Part shown: in pieces, positions 18,028 through 26,542 of the stretch
Numbering within the stretch: the stretch's first letter is position 1
How the letters are laid out: each line of letters starts with the position of its first letter
Assembly: GCA_033763695.1 (NCBI GenBank)
Contig: JANRKB010000016.1
Coordinates: forward strand, 26,281 to 90,280
DNA: 64,000 nucleotides
Source: JANRKB01 sp033763695
GTDB taxonomy: Bacteria > Planctomycetota > Phycisphaerae > Phycisphaerales > UBA1924
Reading direction: 5' to 3'
Translations under genes and position numbers: made by a program
The notes under the pieces: model-generated
What the model was told of the DNA's origin: nothing
Databases searched by the model: none
The model's input: the letters and a program-made list of their open reading frames with translations, nothing else

Positions 18028-18855
18028 TCACACCTGCGCGACGCCGCCAGCGCGGATCGCCTTGAGATCCTTGCGCACCCACTCAAGCAGGTTGTAGTAC
18101 ATGATGAGCGCGATGAGCGGCCCAAGTCCGACAAGCAACAACCCGACCGTGTAGAGGACCGGACCAAGCCAGAGCATCAGCTTCGCTCGCTTCTCCGCGC
18201 GAGGGCTGGGCAGCCGCGTCGCAAGCCACTTGATGTAGAGCATCGCCGCGAAGAACTGGGCGACGGACACCACCGTACTCATCACTGCAAAGATGAGCAC
18301 GAAGATTCCAAGACCGCTGCTTGCCGCTTGGCTCGCAACAGCCATCGTGCTGATTGCAGTGATCGCGAGATGAACGAGCGTAAACATGACTTGAATCACG
18401 ACGGTGACCCGGATCACGCGCCGCGGCGACTCGCCTTTGTTGGAGGCCAACTGCCCGGGATCGGGCGAACTCAGGAGCCACCAGCCCCACACCGAAAGTG
18501 CCGCGGGGATCAACGAGAGCCCTTGGCCAATGAGCGTCACGGACTGACCCGCCGAAAACGCGATCGCGAGCACAAGGGTGAGAATGAACAAAAGAATCGA
18601 GACGATGATCCCCGCCTGCACCAGAAACACGCCGCGATGAATCGTGGCCTGATACTCCGGGCTGGAGAACGCGATCAGATCACCCAGCAGCGAGCGCTCG
18701 ACGGGCGCCGAGCACTCCGGACACGCACCCGCAATCGGCAGCCCGCGCAAGTCATAGCCACAGCGGATGCACGGCTGACTCGTGCCGACCACTCCCGTCG
18801 TCGCCGCCGCCTGACCATCCGTCGCCGCTCCGACCTGAACTTGAACCTGCTCCAT
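18028..18855 (-). CDS. Polytopic membrane protein with N-terminal CxxCGYDLRGL zinc ribbon
   Basis: 275 residues. Residues about 28-50 contain PCIRCGYDLRGLPIAGACPECSAPV, a four-Cys zinc ribbon whose CGYDLRGL core is a recurrent planctomycete motif. Five or so membrane helices follow: AGIIVSILLFILTLVLAIAF, LIPAALSVWGWWLL, VVIQVMFTLVHLAITAIS, IFVLIFAVMSTVVSVAQFFAAM and a last one near GPVLYTVGLLLVGLGPLIALIMYYNLL. No catalytic motif is evident and I do not assign a function. It is transcribed away from sucD, with 65 bases between the two starts. Confidence 0.65.
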   Translation of the reverse strand: MEQVQVQVGAATDGQAAATTGVVGTSQPCIRCGYDLRGLPIAGACPECSAPVERSLLGDLIAFSSPEYQATIHRGVFLVQAGIIVSILLFILTLVLAIAFSAGQSVTLIGQGLSLIPAALSVWGWWLLSSPDPGQLASNKGESPRRVIRVTVVIQVMFTLVHLAITAISTMAVASQAASSGLGIFVLIFAVMSTVVSVAQFFAAMLYIKWLATRLPSPRAEKRAKLMLWLGPVLYTVGLLLVGLGPLIALIMYYNLLEWVRKDLKAIRAGGVAQV

Positions 18856-18920
18856 GCACCCATGCTACCGATTCTGCGGATCCGTCGCGGGCACGCGCTC
18901 CCCGCCTAGCCTTGATCCCT

Positions 18921-19922
18921 ATGGCAATCCTTATCGACGCGAACACCAAGGTCATCTGTCAGGGCATCACCGGCTCCTTCGGTGCCGTCCACACCAAGGG
19001 CTGCTATCTCTACGGCACCAAGATGGCCGGCGGCGTCACCCCCGGCAAGGGCGGCACCAAAGACCCCAACGGCCTGCCCATCTACGACACTGTCCACGCC
19101 GCCGTGCAAGCCACCGGCGCGACCGCGACCATGATCTTCGTTCCGCCGCCGTTCGCGGCCGACGCTGTGCTCGAGGCCGCCGAAGCGGGCATCAAGCTCA
19201 TCTGCTGCATCACCGAAGGCGTGCCCGTGCAGGACATGATCCGCTGCCGCGCCGTGCTCGATGAGATGAACGGCGGGGCCGACGTCCCCGCGAGCAAGCG
19301 CCGCATCATCCTCGTCGGACCCAACTGCCCGGGCGTCATCACGCCGGGTCCGCGCACCAACATGAGCAGCATGAGCGGCGAGCCCAACGCCCCCTTCACC
19401 AACGCCGGCTGCAAGATCGGCATCATGCCCGGCTACATCCACACGCACATCAGCCAGAGCAAGCGCGGCAAGGCGGTCGGCATCGTCAGCCGCTCCGGCA
19501 CCCTCACCTACGAAGCCGTGTGGCAGACCAGCAACCTCGGCTTCGCCCAGAGTTCCTGCGTCGGCATCGGCGGCGACCCGGTCCGCGGCCTGAACCACAT
19601 CGACTGCCTTGAACTCTTCGCCGCCGACCCCGACACCCACGGCATCCTGATGATCGGCGAGATCGGTGGCACCGACGAGATCGAAGCCGCCCGCTGGGTC
19701 GCCGACGCCCGCAAGAGCGGCAAGCTCAACAAGCCCGTCGCAGGCTTCATCGCCGGCCGCACCGCCCCCCCGGGCCGCCGCATGGGCCACGCCGGCGCGA
19801 TCATCGGCGGCGCGGACGACACCGCCGACACCAAGATCAAGGCGATGCAGGACGCGGGCATCCGCGTCGCGATGAGCCCCGCCGACATGGGCAAGGCCAT
19901 GCTCGAAGCCATGGGTGGGTAA
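18921..19922 (+). CDS. sucD: Succinyl-CoA ligase, alpha subunit
   Basis: 333 residues. With the beta subunit it converts succinyl-CoA, phosphate and ADP or GDP to succinate, CoA and ATP or GTP in the TCA cycle. The CoA-binding Rossmann part shows VICQGITGSFGAVHTKGCYLYGTKMAGGVTPGKGG. The ligase part has ILVGPNCPGVITPG, GIVSRSGTLTYEA and RRMGHAGAIIGG, whose His is the phosphorylated residue. It is about 40 residues longer than the E. coli protein, with an extra stretch near residues 105-165. sucC is not adjacent, which is unusual. ATG 18921 has no clear ribosome-binding site. The 2-hydroxyacid dehydrogenase gene follows after 15 bases. Confidence 0.93.
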   Translation: MAILIDANTKVICQGITGSFGAVHTKGCYLYGTKMAGGVTPGKGGTKDPNGLPIYDTVHAAVQATGATATMIFVPPPFAADAVLEAAEAGIKLICCITEGVPVQDMIRCRAVLDEMNGGADVPASKRRIILVGPNCPGVITPGPRTNMSSMSGEPNAPFTNAGCKIGIMPGYIHTHISQSKRGKAVGIVSRSGTLTYEAVWQTSNLGFAQSSCVGIGGDPVRGLNHIDCLELFAADPDTHGILMIGEIGGTDEIEAARWVADARKSGKLNKPVAGFIAGRTAPPGRRMGHAGAIIGGADDTADTKIKAMQDAGIRVAMSPADMGKAMLEAMGG

Positions 19923-19937
19923 GACCGGAGGTGTCCG

Positions 19938-20882
19938 GTGAGCAAGCCCCTCGCAGTGGTCACCGAAGAACTTGACGATGCCGCGTTCGCGTGGCTGTCG
20001 GAGCGCTGCGACGCCGTGCGCTGTGCCGTGGGCAACGAGGCGTTCCCGGGCCTGCTCGCGCGGGCCGAGGCACTCGTCATCCGCACCTACACGCGCGTCG
20101 ATGCCGCACTGCTCGCGCACGCTCCGAATCTCAAGGTCGTCGCTCGCGCCGGTGTCGGCCTCGATCGCGTCGACATCCCCGCATGCACCGCACGCGGCGT
20201 GCGCGTCGTCTCCACACCCGACGCGAACTCCTCCGCCGTCGCCGAACTCGTCTTCGCCTACGCCCTCGACGCGACGCGTCCGCGACTCTTCCTCGAAGCG
20301 CCGATCGACGAGGCCCGCTGGCGCGCCCTGCGTGGCGAGCTCACCGCCCACAAGCAACTCGAAGACGCCACGCTGGGCATCCTCGGCCTCGGTCGCGTCG
20401 GCGGTCGCGTCGCCCGCATCGGCACCGCGATGAACATGCGCGTCATCTACCAAGACCTGCGCGACATTCCCGAAATCGACCGCCGCGGCGGCACGCCCGT
20501 CAGCCTCGAGAGACTCTTCCGCGAGAGCGACATCGTCACGATCCACATCGACGGCCGCCCCGAGAATCGTCGCTTCGTCTCCGCCGAGTTGCTCGCGTGG
20601 CTCAAGCCCGACGCGGTGCTGATCAACACCAGCCGCGGGTTCGTCATCGACACCGCCGCCCTCGCCGCGTTCCTCAAGAGTCATCCCGCCGCCGCGGCCA
20701 TCCTCGACGTCCACGAGCCCGAGCCGATCGACGCAGGCAACCCGCTGCTTGGTCTGCCCAATGCCCACCTCGCCCCGCACCTGGGCGCGGCGACCGCCAA
20801 GGCCCACGTCAACATGTCGTGGGTCGTCCGCGATGTCGTCCGCGTGCTGCAGGGCGAGCCGCCCGAGTTCCCGGCGAACTGA
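19938..20882 (+). CDS. D-isomer-specific 2-hydroxyacid dehydrogenase (phosphoglycerate dehydrogenase-like)
   Basis: 314 residues from GTG 19938, with GGAGGTG just upstream. The family oxidises or reduces 2-hydroxy/2-keto acids with NAD(P). The dinucleotide-binding motif LGILGLGRVGGRVARIG is at about residues 142-158. The catalytic triad is in place: Arg in NTSRGFVIDTAAL, Glu in DVHEPEP, His in APHLGAAT. There is no C-terminal ACT or ASB regulatory domain, so it is the short SerA form or a related enzyme; the substrate cannot be fixed from the sequence. It probably shares a transcript with sucD (15-base gap). Confidence 0.85.
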   Translation: MSKPLAVVTEELDDAAFAWLSERCDAVRCAVGNEAFPGLLARAEALVIRTYTRVDAALLAHAPNLKVVARAGVGLDRVDIPACTARGVRVVSTPDANSSAVAELVFAYALDATRPRLFLEAPIDEARWRALRGELTAHKQLEDATLGILGLGRVGGRVARIGTAMNMRVIYQDLRDIPEIDRRGGTPVSLERLFRESDIVTIHIDGRPENRRFVSAELLAWLKPDAVLINTSRGFVIDTAALAAFLKSHPAAAAILDVHEPEPIDAGNPLLGLPNAHLAPHLGAATAKAHVNMSWVVRDVVRVLQGEPPEFPAN

Positions 20883-20913
20883 TCGCACGATTCTGACAGC
20901 ACAACGCCCCAAC

Positions 20914-20936
20914 CCACGATCTCACCAAGATCGTGG
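20914..20936. terminator. Hairpin after the 2-hydroxyacid dehydrogenase gene
   Basis: CCACGATCT, a five-base loop and AGATCGTGG form a perfect nine-pair stem 32 bases beyond the stop. No T-run follows, so it may act as an mRNA 3' end or a weak terminator. Confidence 0.4.
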
Positions 20937-21031
20937 CGATGCCTCTTGATTTGCGGATCCACGCCACCGAAGATCCGTATGCTTTGTGCCATTCAGTACG
21001 CAAGACATTCGATGTATGAGGCACATAACTG

Positions 21032-21583
21032 ATGAATCGTCGAAATTTTCTCGCAGCAGGCTTCGCCGCACTCTGTGCCGCCAGCGCACGCACAACCTCA
21101 GGAGAACAGATCGTGAGCCACACCAACGAAGGCAAGCCCGGTGACTTTGATTTCCTCGCCGGCGAATGGAAGATCAAGCATCGCAAGCTCAAGACACCCC
21201 ACGGCAGCGAGTGGGAGGAGTTCGAAGGCGAGGCCACCTGCTGGACGATCCTCGGCGGCGTCGGCAGCGTCGAAGAACTTCGCATCCCCTCCCGCAACTT
21301 CTCCGGCATGGGTCTGCGGCTGCTCGATGTCCAAAAGAAGGTCTGGAACGACTTCTGGGTGAACGCCAAGAGCGGAGTCCTCACCACCCCCGGTCAGACC
21401 GGCGTCTTTGAGAACGGCGCGGGCGTCTTCATCGCGGACGACAAGGACGGCGACAAGCCCATCAAGGTCAAAGGCGTCTGGGATCGCATCACGCCAAAGT
21501 CATGCCGCTGGTGGCAAGCCGTGTCATGGGACGACGGCAAGACGTGGGAAGAAAATTGGTTCATGGATTGGACGCGGGCCTAA
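21032..21583 (+). CDS. Exported DUF1579-like protein with Tat-type leader
   Basis: 183 residues. The N-terminus MNRRNFLAAGFAALCAASA is a twin-arginine-type leader (NRRNFL). The mature part starts DFDFLAGEWKIKHRKLK and has the short beta-rich layout of DUF1579 or lipocalin-like proteins: GEATCWTILGGVGSVEELRIP, MGLRLLDVQKKVWNDFWVN and WWQAVSWDDGKTWEENWFMDW. Tat export means it folds, perhaps with a bound ligand, before crossing the membrane. Function is unknown. A second protein of related type is encoded at 37963-38844. Confidence 0.7.
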   Translation: MNRRNFLAAGFAALCAASARTTSGEQIVSHTNEGKPGDFDFLAGEWKIKHRKLKTPHGSEWEEFEGEATCWTILGGVGSVEELRIPSRNFSGMGLRLLDVQKKVWNDFWVNAKSGVLTTPGQTGVFENGAGVFIADDKDGDKPIKVKGVWDRITPKSCRWWQAVSWDDGKTWEENWFMDWTRA

Positions 21584-21609
21584 GTCCGCGCCCCCTTCGT
21601 CCCGCCGCG

Positions 21610-22584
21610 TCAGCGTTGCGTGGTCGCCGCCTCAAACACGCGCGGCAGGCCCTGCCGCAACGCGTTCGCCGCCGAGCGTGTGTTCTGCCCGCGCCGGAAC
21701 TCGATCGTGAGCACGCGCATCCCGCGATCGCCGCCCAGATAGCTCCCCAGCGAGCCCGGCGTCGGATAGCCCATGTTCGGCACGACGCGCCAACGCTGGT
21801 CGGCGTGCTCCGCGCCGTCGGCAAACGCCGCGGCCAGCTCAACCGCAGGTCCGTCATAGTTCACGAACGGTCCTGACGCGATCGAATGCAGCACGATCAC
21901 CAGATCCGGGCGAAACGCATCCAGATCCGCGGCGATCGCGCGGGTTTCGGGCTCCGACAGCGGCTCACTGCCGCGCACGTGCGCGGCTTCAAAGTTCTGC
22001 GCCGGCCAGTTGCGATTCAGATCAACGCCGCGTGCATTCCCGCGGGTGTTGCGGGCGCTGCCGTCGGGGTTGACGTCCTCGACCACGCGCAGCGTGATCG
22101 CATGCAACTTCGTCATCGCCTCAATCTCCGGGGCGATGAGGTCGAGCGCACGCCGTCCCTCCGGCTCATTGCCGTGGATCGACGCGATCAAGTAGACGCG
22201 CGTGCCACCAGTTCCGACGACCGGCCCGGTCACATCCGCGACGCGCAGAGCCCGCCCGCCGTGGCTGGACCCGATCGTCTGCCAGTTCCACGCCGCCATT
22301 CCTGTCGGCGCGGGCTCCAGATCCGGCGCAAAGCCATCGCCCGGGCTCATGCCCTCCAGCGCGGCACCGATCGAGCGCGCCGAATCGACCATCGGCCGCC
22401 ACCAGCCGTTCGCGGGCTCATGCCAGTCATCGTGGTACGTCACCTCCGACACGCCGCCCGCATCCAGACGCGTTTCGGGCGGTGTCGCGTCCGCCGTCGT
22501 CGCGGCAGCCGTGGCGTCCTGTTCAGGCCGGGCGGCACAACCCGCAAGCGCAACCACCACCAGCCCCAGCACACACAGCTTCAT
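21610..22584 (-). CDS. M14-family zinc carboxypeptidase-like lipoprotein (MpaA-like)
   Basis: 324 residues starting MKLCVLGLVVVALAGCAARP, a lipoprotein signal with lipobox LAGC, so it is anchored in the envelope. The catalytic part has the M14 zinc motif SIHGNEPEGRRALDLI (His and Glu ligands), then NPDGSARNTRGNARGVDLNRNWPA, the family substrate-binding core, and VLHSI, the third zinc ligand. LTIEFRRGQ near the end may supply the catalytic Glu. Small bacterial M14 enzymes such as MpaA trim peptidoglycan peptides, so a cell-wall recycling role is plausible, though the substrate is not proven. Its start faces the GT41 genes across 209 bases. Confidence 0.82.
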   Translation of the reverse strand: MKLCVLGLVVVALAGCAARPEQDATAAATTADATPPETRLDAGGVSEVTYHDDWHEPANGWWRPMVDSARSIGAALEGMSPGDGFAPDLEPAPTGMAAWNWQTIGSSHGGRALRVADVTGPVVGTGGTRVYLIASIHGNEPEGRRALDLIAPEIEAMTKLHAITLRVVEDVNPDGSARNTRGNARGVDLNRNWPAQNFEAAHVRGSEPLSEPETRAIAADLDAFRPDLVIVLHSIASGPFVNYDGPAVELAAAFADGAEHADQRWRVVPNMGYPTPGSLGSYLGGDRGMRVLTIEFRRGQNTRSAANALRQGLPRVFEAATTQR

Positions 22585-22793
22585 CGCGACAGATCCCGGG
22601 TTGGTCTCGTTTCGGGCCTCGCCCCGGATGACAAAAGTCGTCCGAACCGGCATAGGGGCCCGTCATGCGAGACCGATAGAGAACTATCGACGCCCCGCCC
22701 CCGCGGACGTTGGGTTTTGTCGTGCGCCCCCACCACGCTCCGCCACAGCGTCCGACCCGATCGCGGCGTCCGAGTTCCTACCCTCTGCGACAC

Positions 22794-24695
22794 ATGAACC
22801 AGCCCCCGTCCAACACTCCCCCCGGCCCCGCCCCCGTCGGTCGCCCGCAGCGACCGGCCATGAGCGACCAGACCCGGGCCACCATCGACAACCTGCTCAA
22901 GCTCCGCGCCGAGGGCCGCCGCGACGAAGCCCTCGCCGCGGCCCAGTGGGCCCTCGCCGCCATGCCCCGCGACGTCGATGTGATGGTCGCGGTCGGCACC
23001 CTGCAGCGCGAACTGCGCATGTTCGACGAGTCGCTCCAGACCCTGCGCGATGCCGCGGCACTGCGCCCCACGGACACGACGCCGCACCTTGGCATCGGCG
23101 ACACGCTGATGGCCAAGGGCGACTACGCCGCCGCCGCCGCGACCTATCGCCACGTCATCGACAACGTCCTCGCCTACAGCCCCCGCGCTGTGATCGGCCT
23201 CGCCGATGCGCTGCTCGAACTCGACGACGCCGCCGGTGCGGAAGGCTCGTACAAGGCCTACTTCGAGCGCGTCCGCGGCAAGAAGCCCGACCCGATGGTC
23301 ATCGACCGCTGCGCCGCATTCATGGCGAGCATCAACCGCCTCGACGCGGGCATCAACATGCTCCGCTCGGGCGTCAAGGCCTGGCCCGAGATGCCCTTCC
23401 TCGCGCTGCGCTACGCGCACATGCTCAACTACTCCGACAAGGCCGAGGGACAGGAGATTCTCGACGCCCACCTCGCCACCGCCGTGTCGACGATCAAGGC
23501 GCTCGCGCCCCGCCCCGCGCCGCTCGCCAACACGCGCGAGCCCGAGCGGCGTCTCCGCATCGGCTACATCTCACCCAGCCTCTACGCCCACGCCGTGTCG
23601 TTCTTCGTGATGAACCTCTTCGCCAATCACGATCGCGGCCAGGTCGAAGTCTTCGCCTACGCCAACCTGCACGAGCGAGGCCCCGACATCGTCAGCGACA
23701 TGCTCCGCCAGAAGGTCGACCACTGGCGCGACGTGACGCGCATGGACACGCAGACGCTGGTGAATCAGATCCTCGCCGATCGCATCGACGTACTCATCGA
23801 CCTCGGCGGGCTGGAGTCCGGCTCGCGACTCGACGCCGTGCTCTTCAAACCCGCGCCCATCGTGCTGACCTACTGCGGCTATCCCAATGTGACCGGCCTG
23901 CCGCAGGTGGATGCTCGCATCGGCGACGCCTGGACCGATCCGGCGGACGCCCCCGCGCTGCCGCCGCCGCCCGTCGTCGTGCCCGGCGCGCCGCGCGCCG
24001 AGCCGATTCTGCGTCTGCCCGGCTGCTTCCTGGCGTACAGCTCGCTCCCGGCCAGCACGCCCGCCGCCCCGCTCCCCGCGCTGCGCAACGGCTTTGTCAC
24101 CTTTGGCTCGTTCAACAACTTCCTCAAGATCACGCCCACGACGATCCGCGCCTGGGCGGGCGTCCAGAACGCCGTGCCCGGCTCGCGCATGATCATCAAG
24201 GGCCACACGTTCACCACCAAAGGCTCGCGCGATCGGGCCCTCGCCTATCTCGCGCAGCACGGCATGGACGTCACGCGCGTCGACATCCGCGCACGCACGC
24301 CCGACATGGGCAACCACCTCCAGAGCTACGACGAAGTTGATATCGCGCTCGACTCCTTCCCCTACAACGGCACCACCACAACCTGCGAAGCACTCTTCAT
24401 GGGCTGCCCAGTCATCTCGATGCACGGCCGCTCACACGCCAGCCGCGTCGGCCTCAGCCTGCTGAACGCAGTCGGTCTGCCCGAACTCGCCGTGGCCACG
24501 CCCGAGCAATACGTCGCCCAAGCCGCGCGACTCGCCGGCGATCTGCAGTCGCTCGCAACGATGCGCGCCGGACTGCGTGATCGCCTCGTGAACAGCCCGC
24601 TGTGCGACGCCCGCAGTCTTGCCCAGCGCCTCGAGGCCGCGATCCGCGGGCTGTGGCGTCAGTGGTGCACCGCCGGAGAGGTCAAGATCTCGTGA
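22794..24695 (+). CDS. TPR-GT41 (OGT-like) glycosyltransferase, copy 1 of 4
   Basis: 633 residues. A Pro-rich start is followed by about three TPR-like helix pairs (residues 28-190). The GT41 catalytic part begins RRLRIGYISPSLYAHAVSFFVMNLF (about residue 248), which keeps the position-equivalent His in AHAVSFF, although SPD is SPS here. FGSFNNFLKITPTTIRAW holds the Lys that binds UDP in OGT. DIALDSFPYNGTTTTCEALFMG is the C-terminal nucleotide-sugar motif. GT41 enzymes transfer GlcNAc or another sugar to Ser/Thr (or Asn in HMW1C) of proteins in the cytoplasm. The stop overlaps the GTG of copy 2 (GTGA). It has the most divergent insert of the four (PPPPVVVPGAPRAEP). Confidence 0.83.
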   Translation: MNQPPSNTPPGPAPVGRPQRPAMSDQTRATIDNLLKLRAEGRRDEALAAAQWALAAMPRDVDVMVAVGTLQRELRMFDESLQTLRDAAALRPTDTTPHLGIGDTLMAKGDYAAAAATYRHVIDNVLAYSPRAVIGLADALLELDDAAGAEGSYKAYFERVRGKKPDPMVIDRCAAFMASINRLDAGINMLRSGVKAWPEMPFLALRYAHMLNYSDKAEGQEILDAHLATAVSTIKALAPRPAPLANTREPERRLRIGYISPSLYAHAVSFFVMNLFANHDRGQVEVFAYANLHERGPDIVSDMLRQKVDHWRDVTRMDTQTLVNQILADRIDVLIDLGGLESGSRLDAVLFKPAPIVLTYCGYPNVTGLPQVDARIGDAWTDPADAPALPPPPVVVPGAPRAEPILRLPGCFLAYSSLPASTPAAPLPALRNGFVTFGSFNNFLKITPTTIRAWAGVQNAVPGSRMIIKGHTFTTKGSRDRALAYLAQHGMDVTRVDIRARTPDMGNHLQSYDEVDIALDSFPYNGTTTTCEALFMGCPVISMHGRSHASRVGLSLLNAVGLPELAVATPEQYVAQAARLAGDLQSLATMRAGLRDRLVNSPLCDARSLAQRLEAAIRGLWRQWCTAGEVKIS

Positions 24696-26542
24696 GCGGC
24701 ATCGGCGCCAGCGGCGGATTCGGTTCAGGGAAGCCGGCCTTCGGCCCGCTGACGCCCGACGCCGTTGTGCAGCACGCCGCCGCGCTGCGTCTGGCCGGGA
24801 AGCCGCTCGACGCGCTCGCTCATGTCGATCGCGCTCTGCTCAGCTTCCCCGACAACGCTCTGCTCCTGCACGTCCGTGCCGGCCTGCTGATGGAAACGCA
24901 GCGCTTCGCCGAAGCGCTCGCACCCGCCCAGCGTGCCGTTGACCTCGTGCCGAATGATGCGGGCTTTCGCTCGCTCGTGGGCATGCTCCAAGGCAGCCTC
25001 GGCAAGATCGACGAAGCAATCGCGACGTATCGATCCGCGCTCGCGCTCGAACCCGGCCACGCGCCGTCTATGGAAGGGCTCGTCGAAGCGCTCCGCGTCA
25101 CCAACGACACCGCCGCCGCCGACGCCGCGTTCAAGAGTTACTTCGCCAGCACGCGCCAGCCCTCGCCCGTCGTCATCACCGCCGCCGCCGACTTCCTCCT
25201 CTCCACCGCGCGCGGCGAGCAAGCCGGCCGCACGCTGCAAAGCGGCATGAAGCTCTACCCCGGCGAGACACGCATCCTCTCCGTCCTGCCCGGCACGCTC
25301 AACTATCTCGACGTGGTCGCGCCCATCGACGTCGTCCGCGCCCACGCGCACTGCGGCAGCCGTTTCGCCGCCGCGCTCAATCTGCCGCGCTGCACGCTCC
25401 GCAACGCTCGCACGCCCGGCAAACGCCTCAAGATCGGCTACATGTCACCCGACTTCCGCGGCCACTCCGTCGCCTACTTTCTCGAACCTTTGCTCGACTT
25501 CCACGATCGCTCGCAGTTCGAGATCTACGCCTACGCCACGTTCATCCCCGGCAACGGCCGCGACACGATCACCGAGCGCCTCAGCGCCAAGTGCGATCAC
25601 TTCCACGAAACCAACGATCTCGCCGGCCACGCGCTGGCCGATCGCATCGCCTCCGACGGCATCGATATCCTCGTCGATCTCGCGGGCTGGACGGGCGGTT
25701 GCCGCCCCGTCACCATCCTGCGCAAGCCCGCGCCGCTCATCGTCGGCTATCTCGGTTATCCCAACATCAGCGGCCTGCCGACCATCGACGCTCGCATCGT
25801 CGACACCCAGACCGACCCACCCAACAACGACGGCCTCGACGCCCATGGCGAGCGCCTCATCCGCCTCGACCGCCCGCTCTGGTGCTTCCAGCCGCCCGCC
25901 GATGCGCCCGCCGTCGCTCCCGCCCCGCACACCTCGGGTGCGCCGTTCACGTTCGCATCCTTCAACGCGACCAAGAAGATCTCGCCCACCGCCGCCCGCT
26001 TCTGGGCCGCCGCCGTCAATGCCGTGCCCAACGCGCGGCTTCTGATCAAGGCCTATGGCCTTGCCGATCCGTTCATCGTGCAGAAGTATCGCGAACTCTT
26101 CCAACGCTGCGGCCTCGACCCCGCCCGCATCGAGTTCCGCGTCGCCGACCGCACCATCGCCGAGCATCTCGATCGCTATCGCGATGTCGACATCGCCCTC
26201 GACACATTCCCCTACAACGGCACGACCACCACATGCGAAGCACTCTGGATGGGCGTCCCCGTCGTCAGCATCGCCGGCAAGGGCCACTGGTCGCGCGTCG
26301 GCCAAAGCCTCCTCGCCGCTGTTGGCCTTGCCGACCTCGTCGGCCAGTCGCCCGAGCACGCCGCCCAGCTCGCATCGTCGCTCGCCCACGATTCAACACG
26401 CGTCACGAAGCTGCGCTCCACGCTCCGCGAGCGATTCGCCGCGTCGCCGCTCCGCGACGCCCGCGGGTTGTGCGCCGCGCTGGAGAGCGCGTATCGTGAC
26501 CTCTGGGTCTCGTGGTGCCGCGGCACGGGAGCAACGCGTTGA
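24692..26542 (+). CDS. TPR-GT41 (OGT-like) glycosyltransferase, copy 2 of 4
   Basis: 616 residues from GTG 24692, chosen because it overlaps the previous stop and has GGAGAGG upstream. TPR-like helices cover about residues 15-180. The catalytic part begins RLKIGYMSPDFRGHSVAYFLEPLLDFHDR, with the catalytic-type His in GHSVAYF. APLIVGYLGYPNISGLPTIDARIVD, FASFNATKKISPTAARFW (UDP-binding Lys) and DIALDTFPYNGTTTTCEALWMG complete the GT41 pattern. Conserved residues are intact, so it is likely active. It is closest in architecture to copies 1 and 3, consistent with serial duplication. Confidence 0.85.
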   Translation: MSGIGASGGFGSGKPAFGPLTPDAVVQHAAALRLAGKPLDALAHVDRALLSFPDNALLLHVRAGLLMETQRFAEALAPAQRAVDLVPNDAGFRSLVGMLQGSLGKIDEAIATYRSALALEPGHAPSMEGLVEALRVTNDTAAADAAFKSYFASTRQPSPVVITAAADFLLSTARGEQAGRTLQSGMKLYPGETRILSVLPGTLNYLDVVAPIDVVRAHAHCGSRFAAALNLPRCTLRNARTPGKRLKIGYMSPDFRGHSVAYFLEPLLDFHDRSQFEIYAYATFIPGNGRDTITERLSAKCDHFHETNDLAGHALADRIASDGIDILVDLAGWTGGCRPVTILRKPAPLIVGYLGYPNISGLPTIDARIVDTQTDPPNNDGLDAHGERLIRLDRPLWCFQPPADAPAVAPAPHTSGAPFTFASFNATKKISPTAARFWAAAVNAVPNARLLIKAYGLADPFIVQKYRELFQRCGLDPARIEFRVADRTIAEHLDRYRDVDIALDTFPYNGTTTTCEALWMGVPVVSIAGKGHWSRVGQSLLAAVGLADLVGQSPEHAAQLASSLAHDSTRVTKLRSTLRERFAASPLRDARGLCAALESAYRDLWVSWCRGTGATR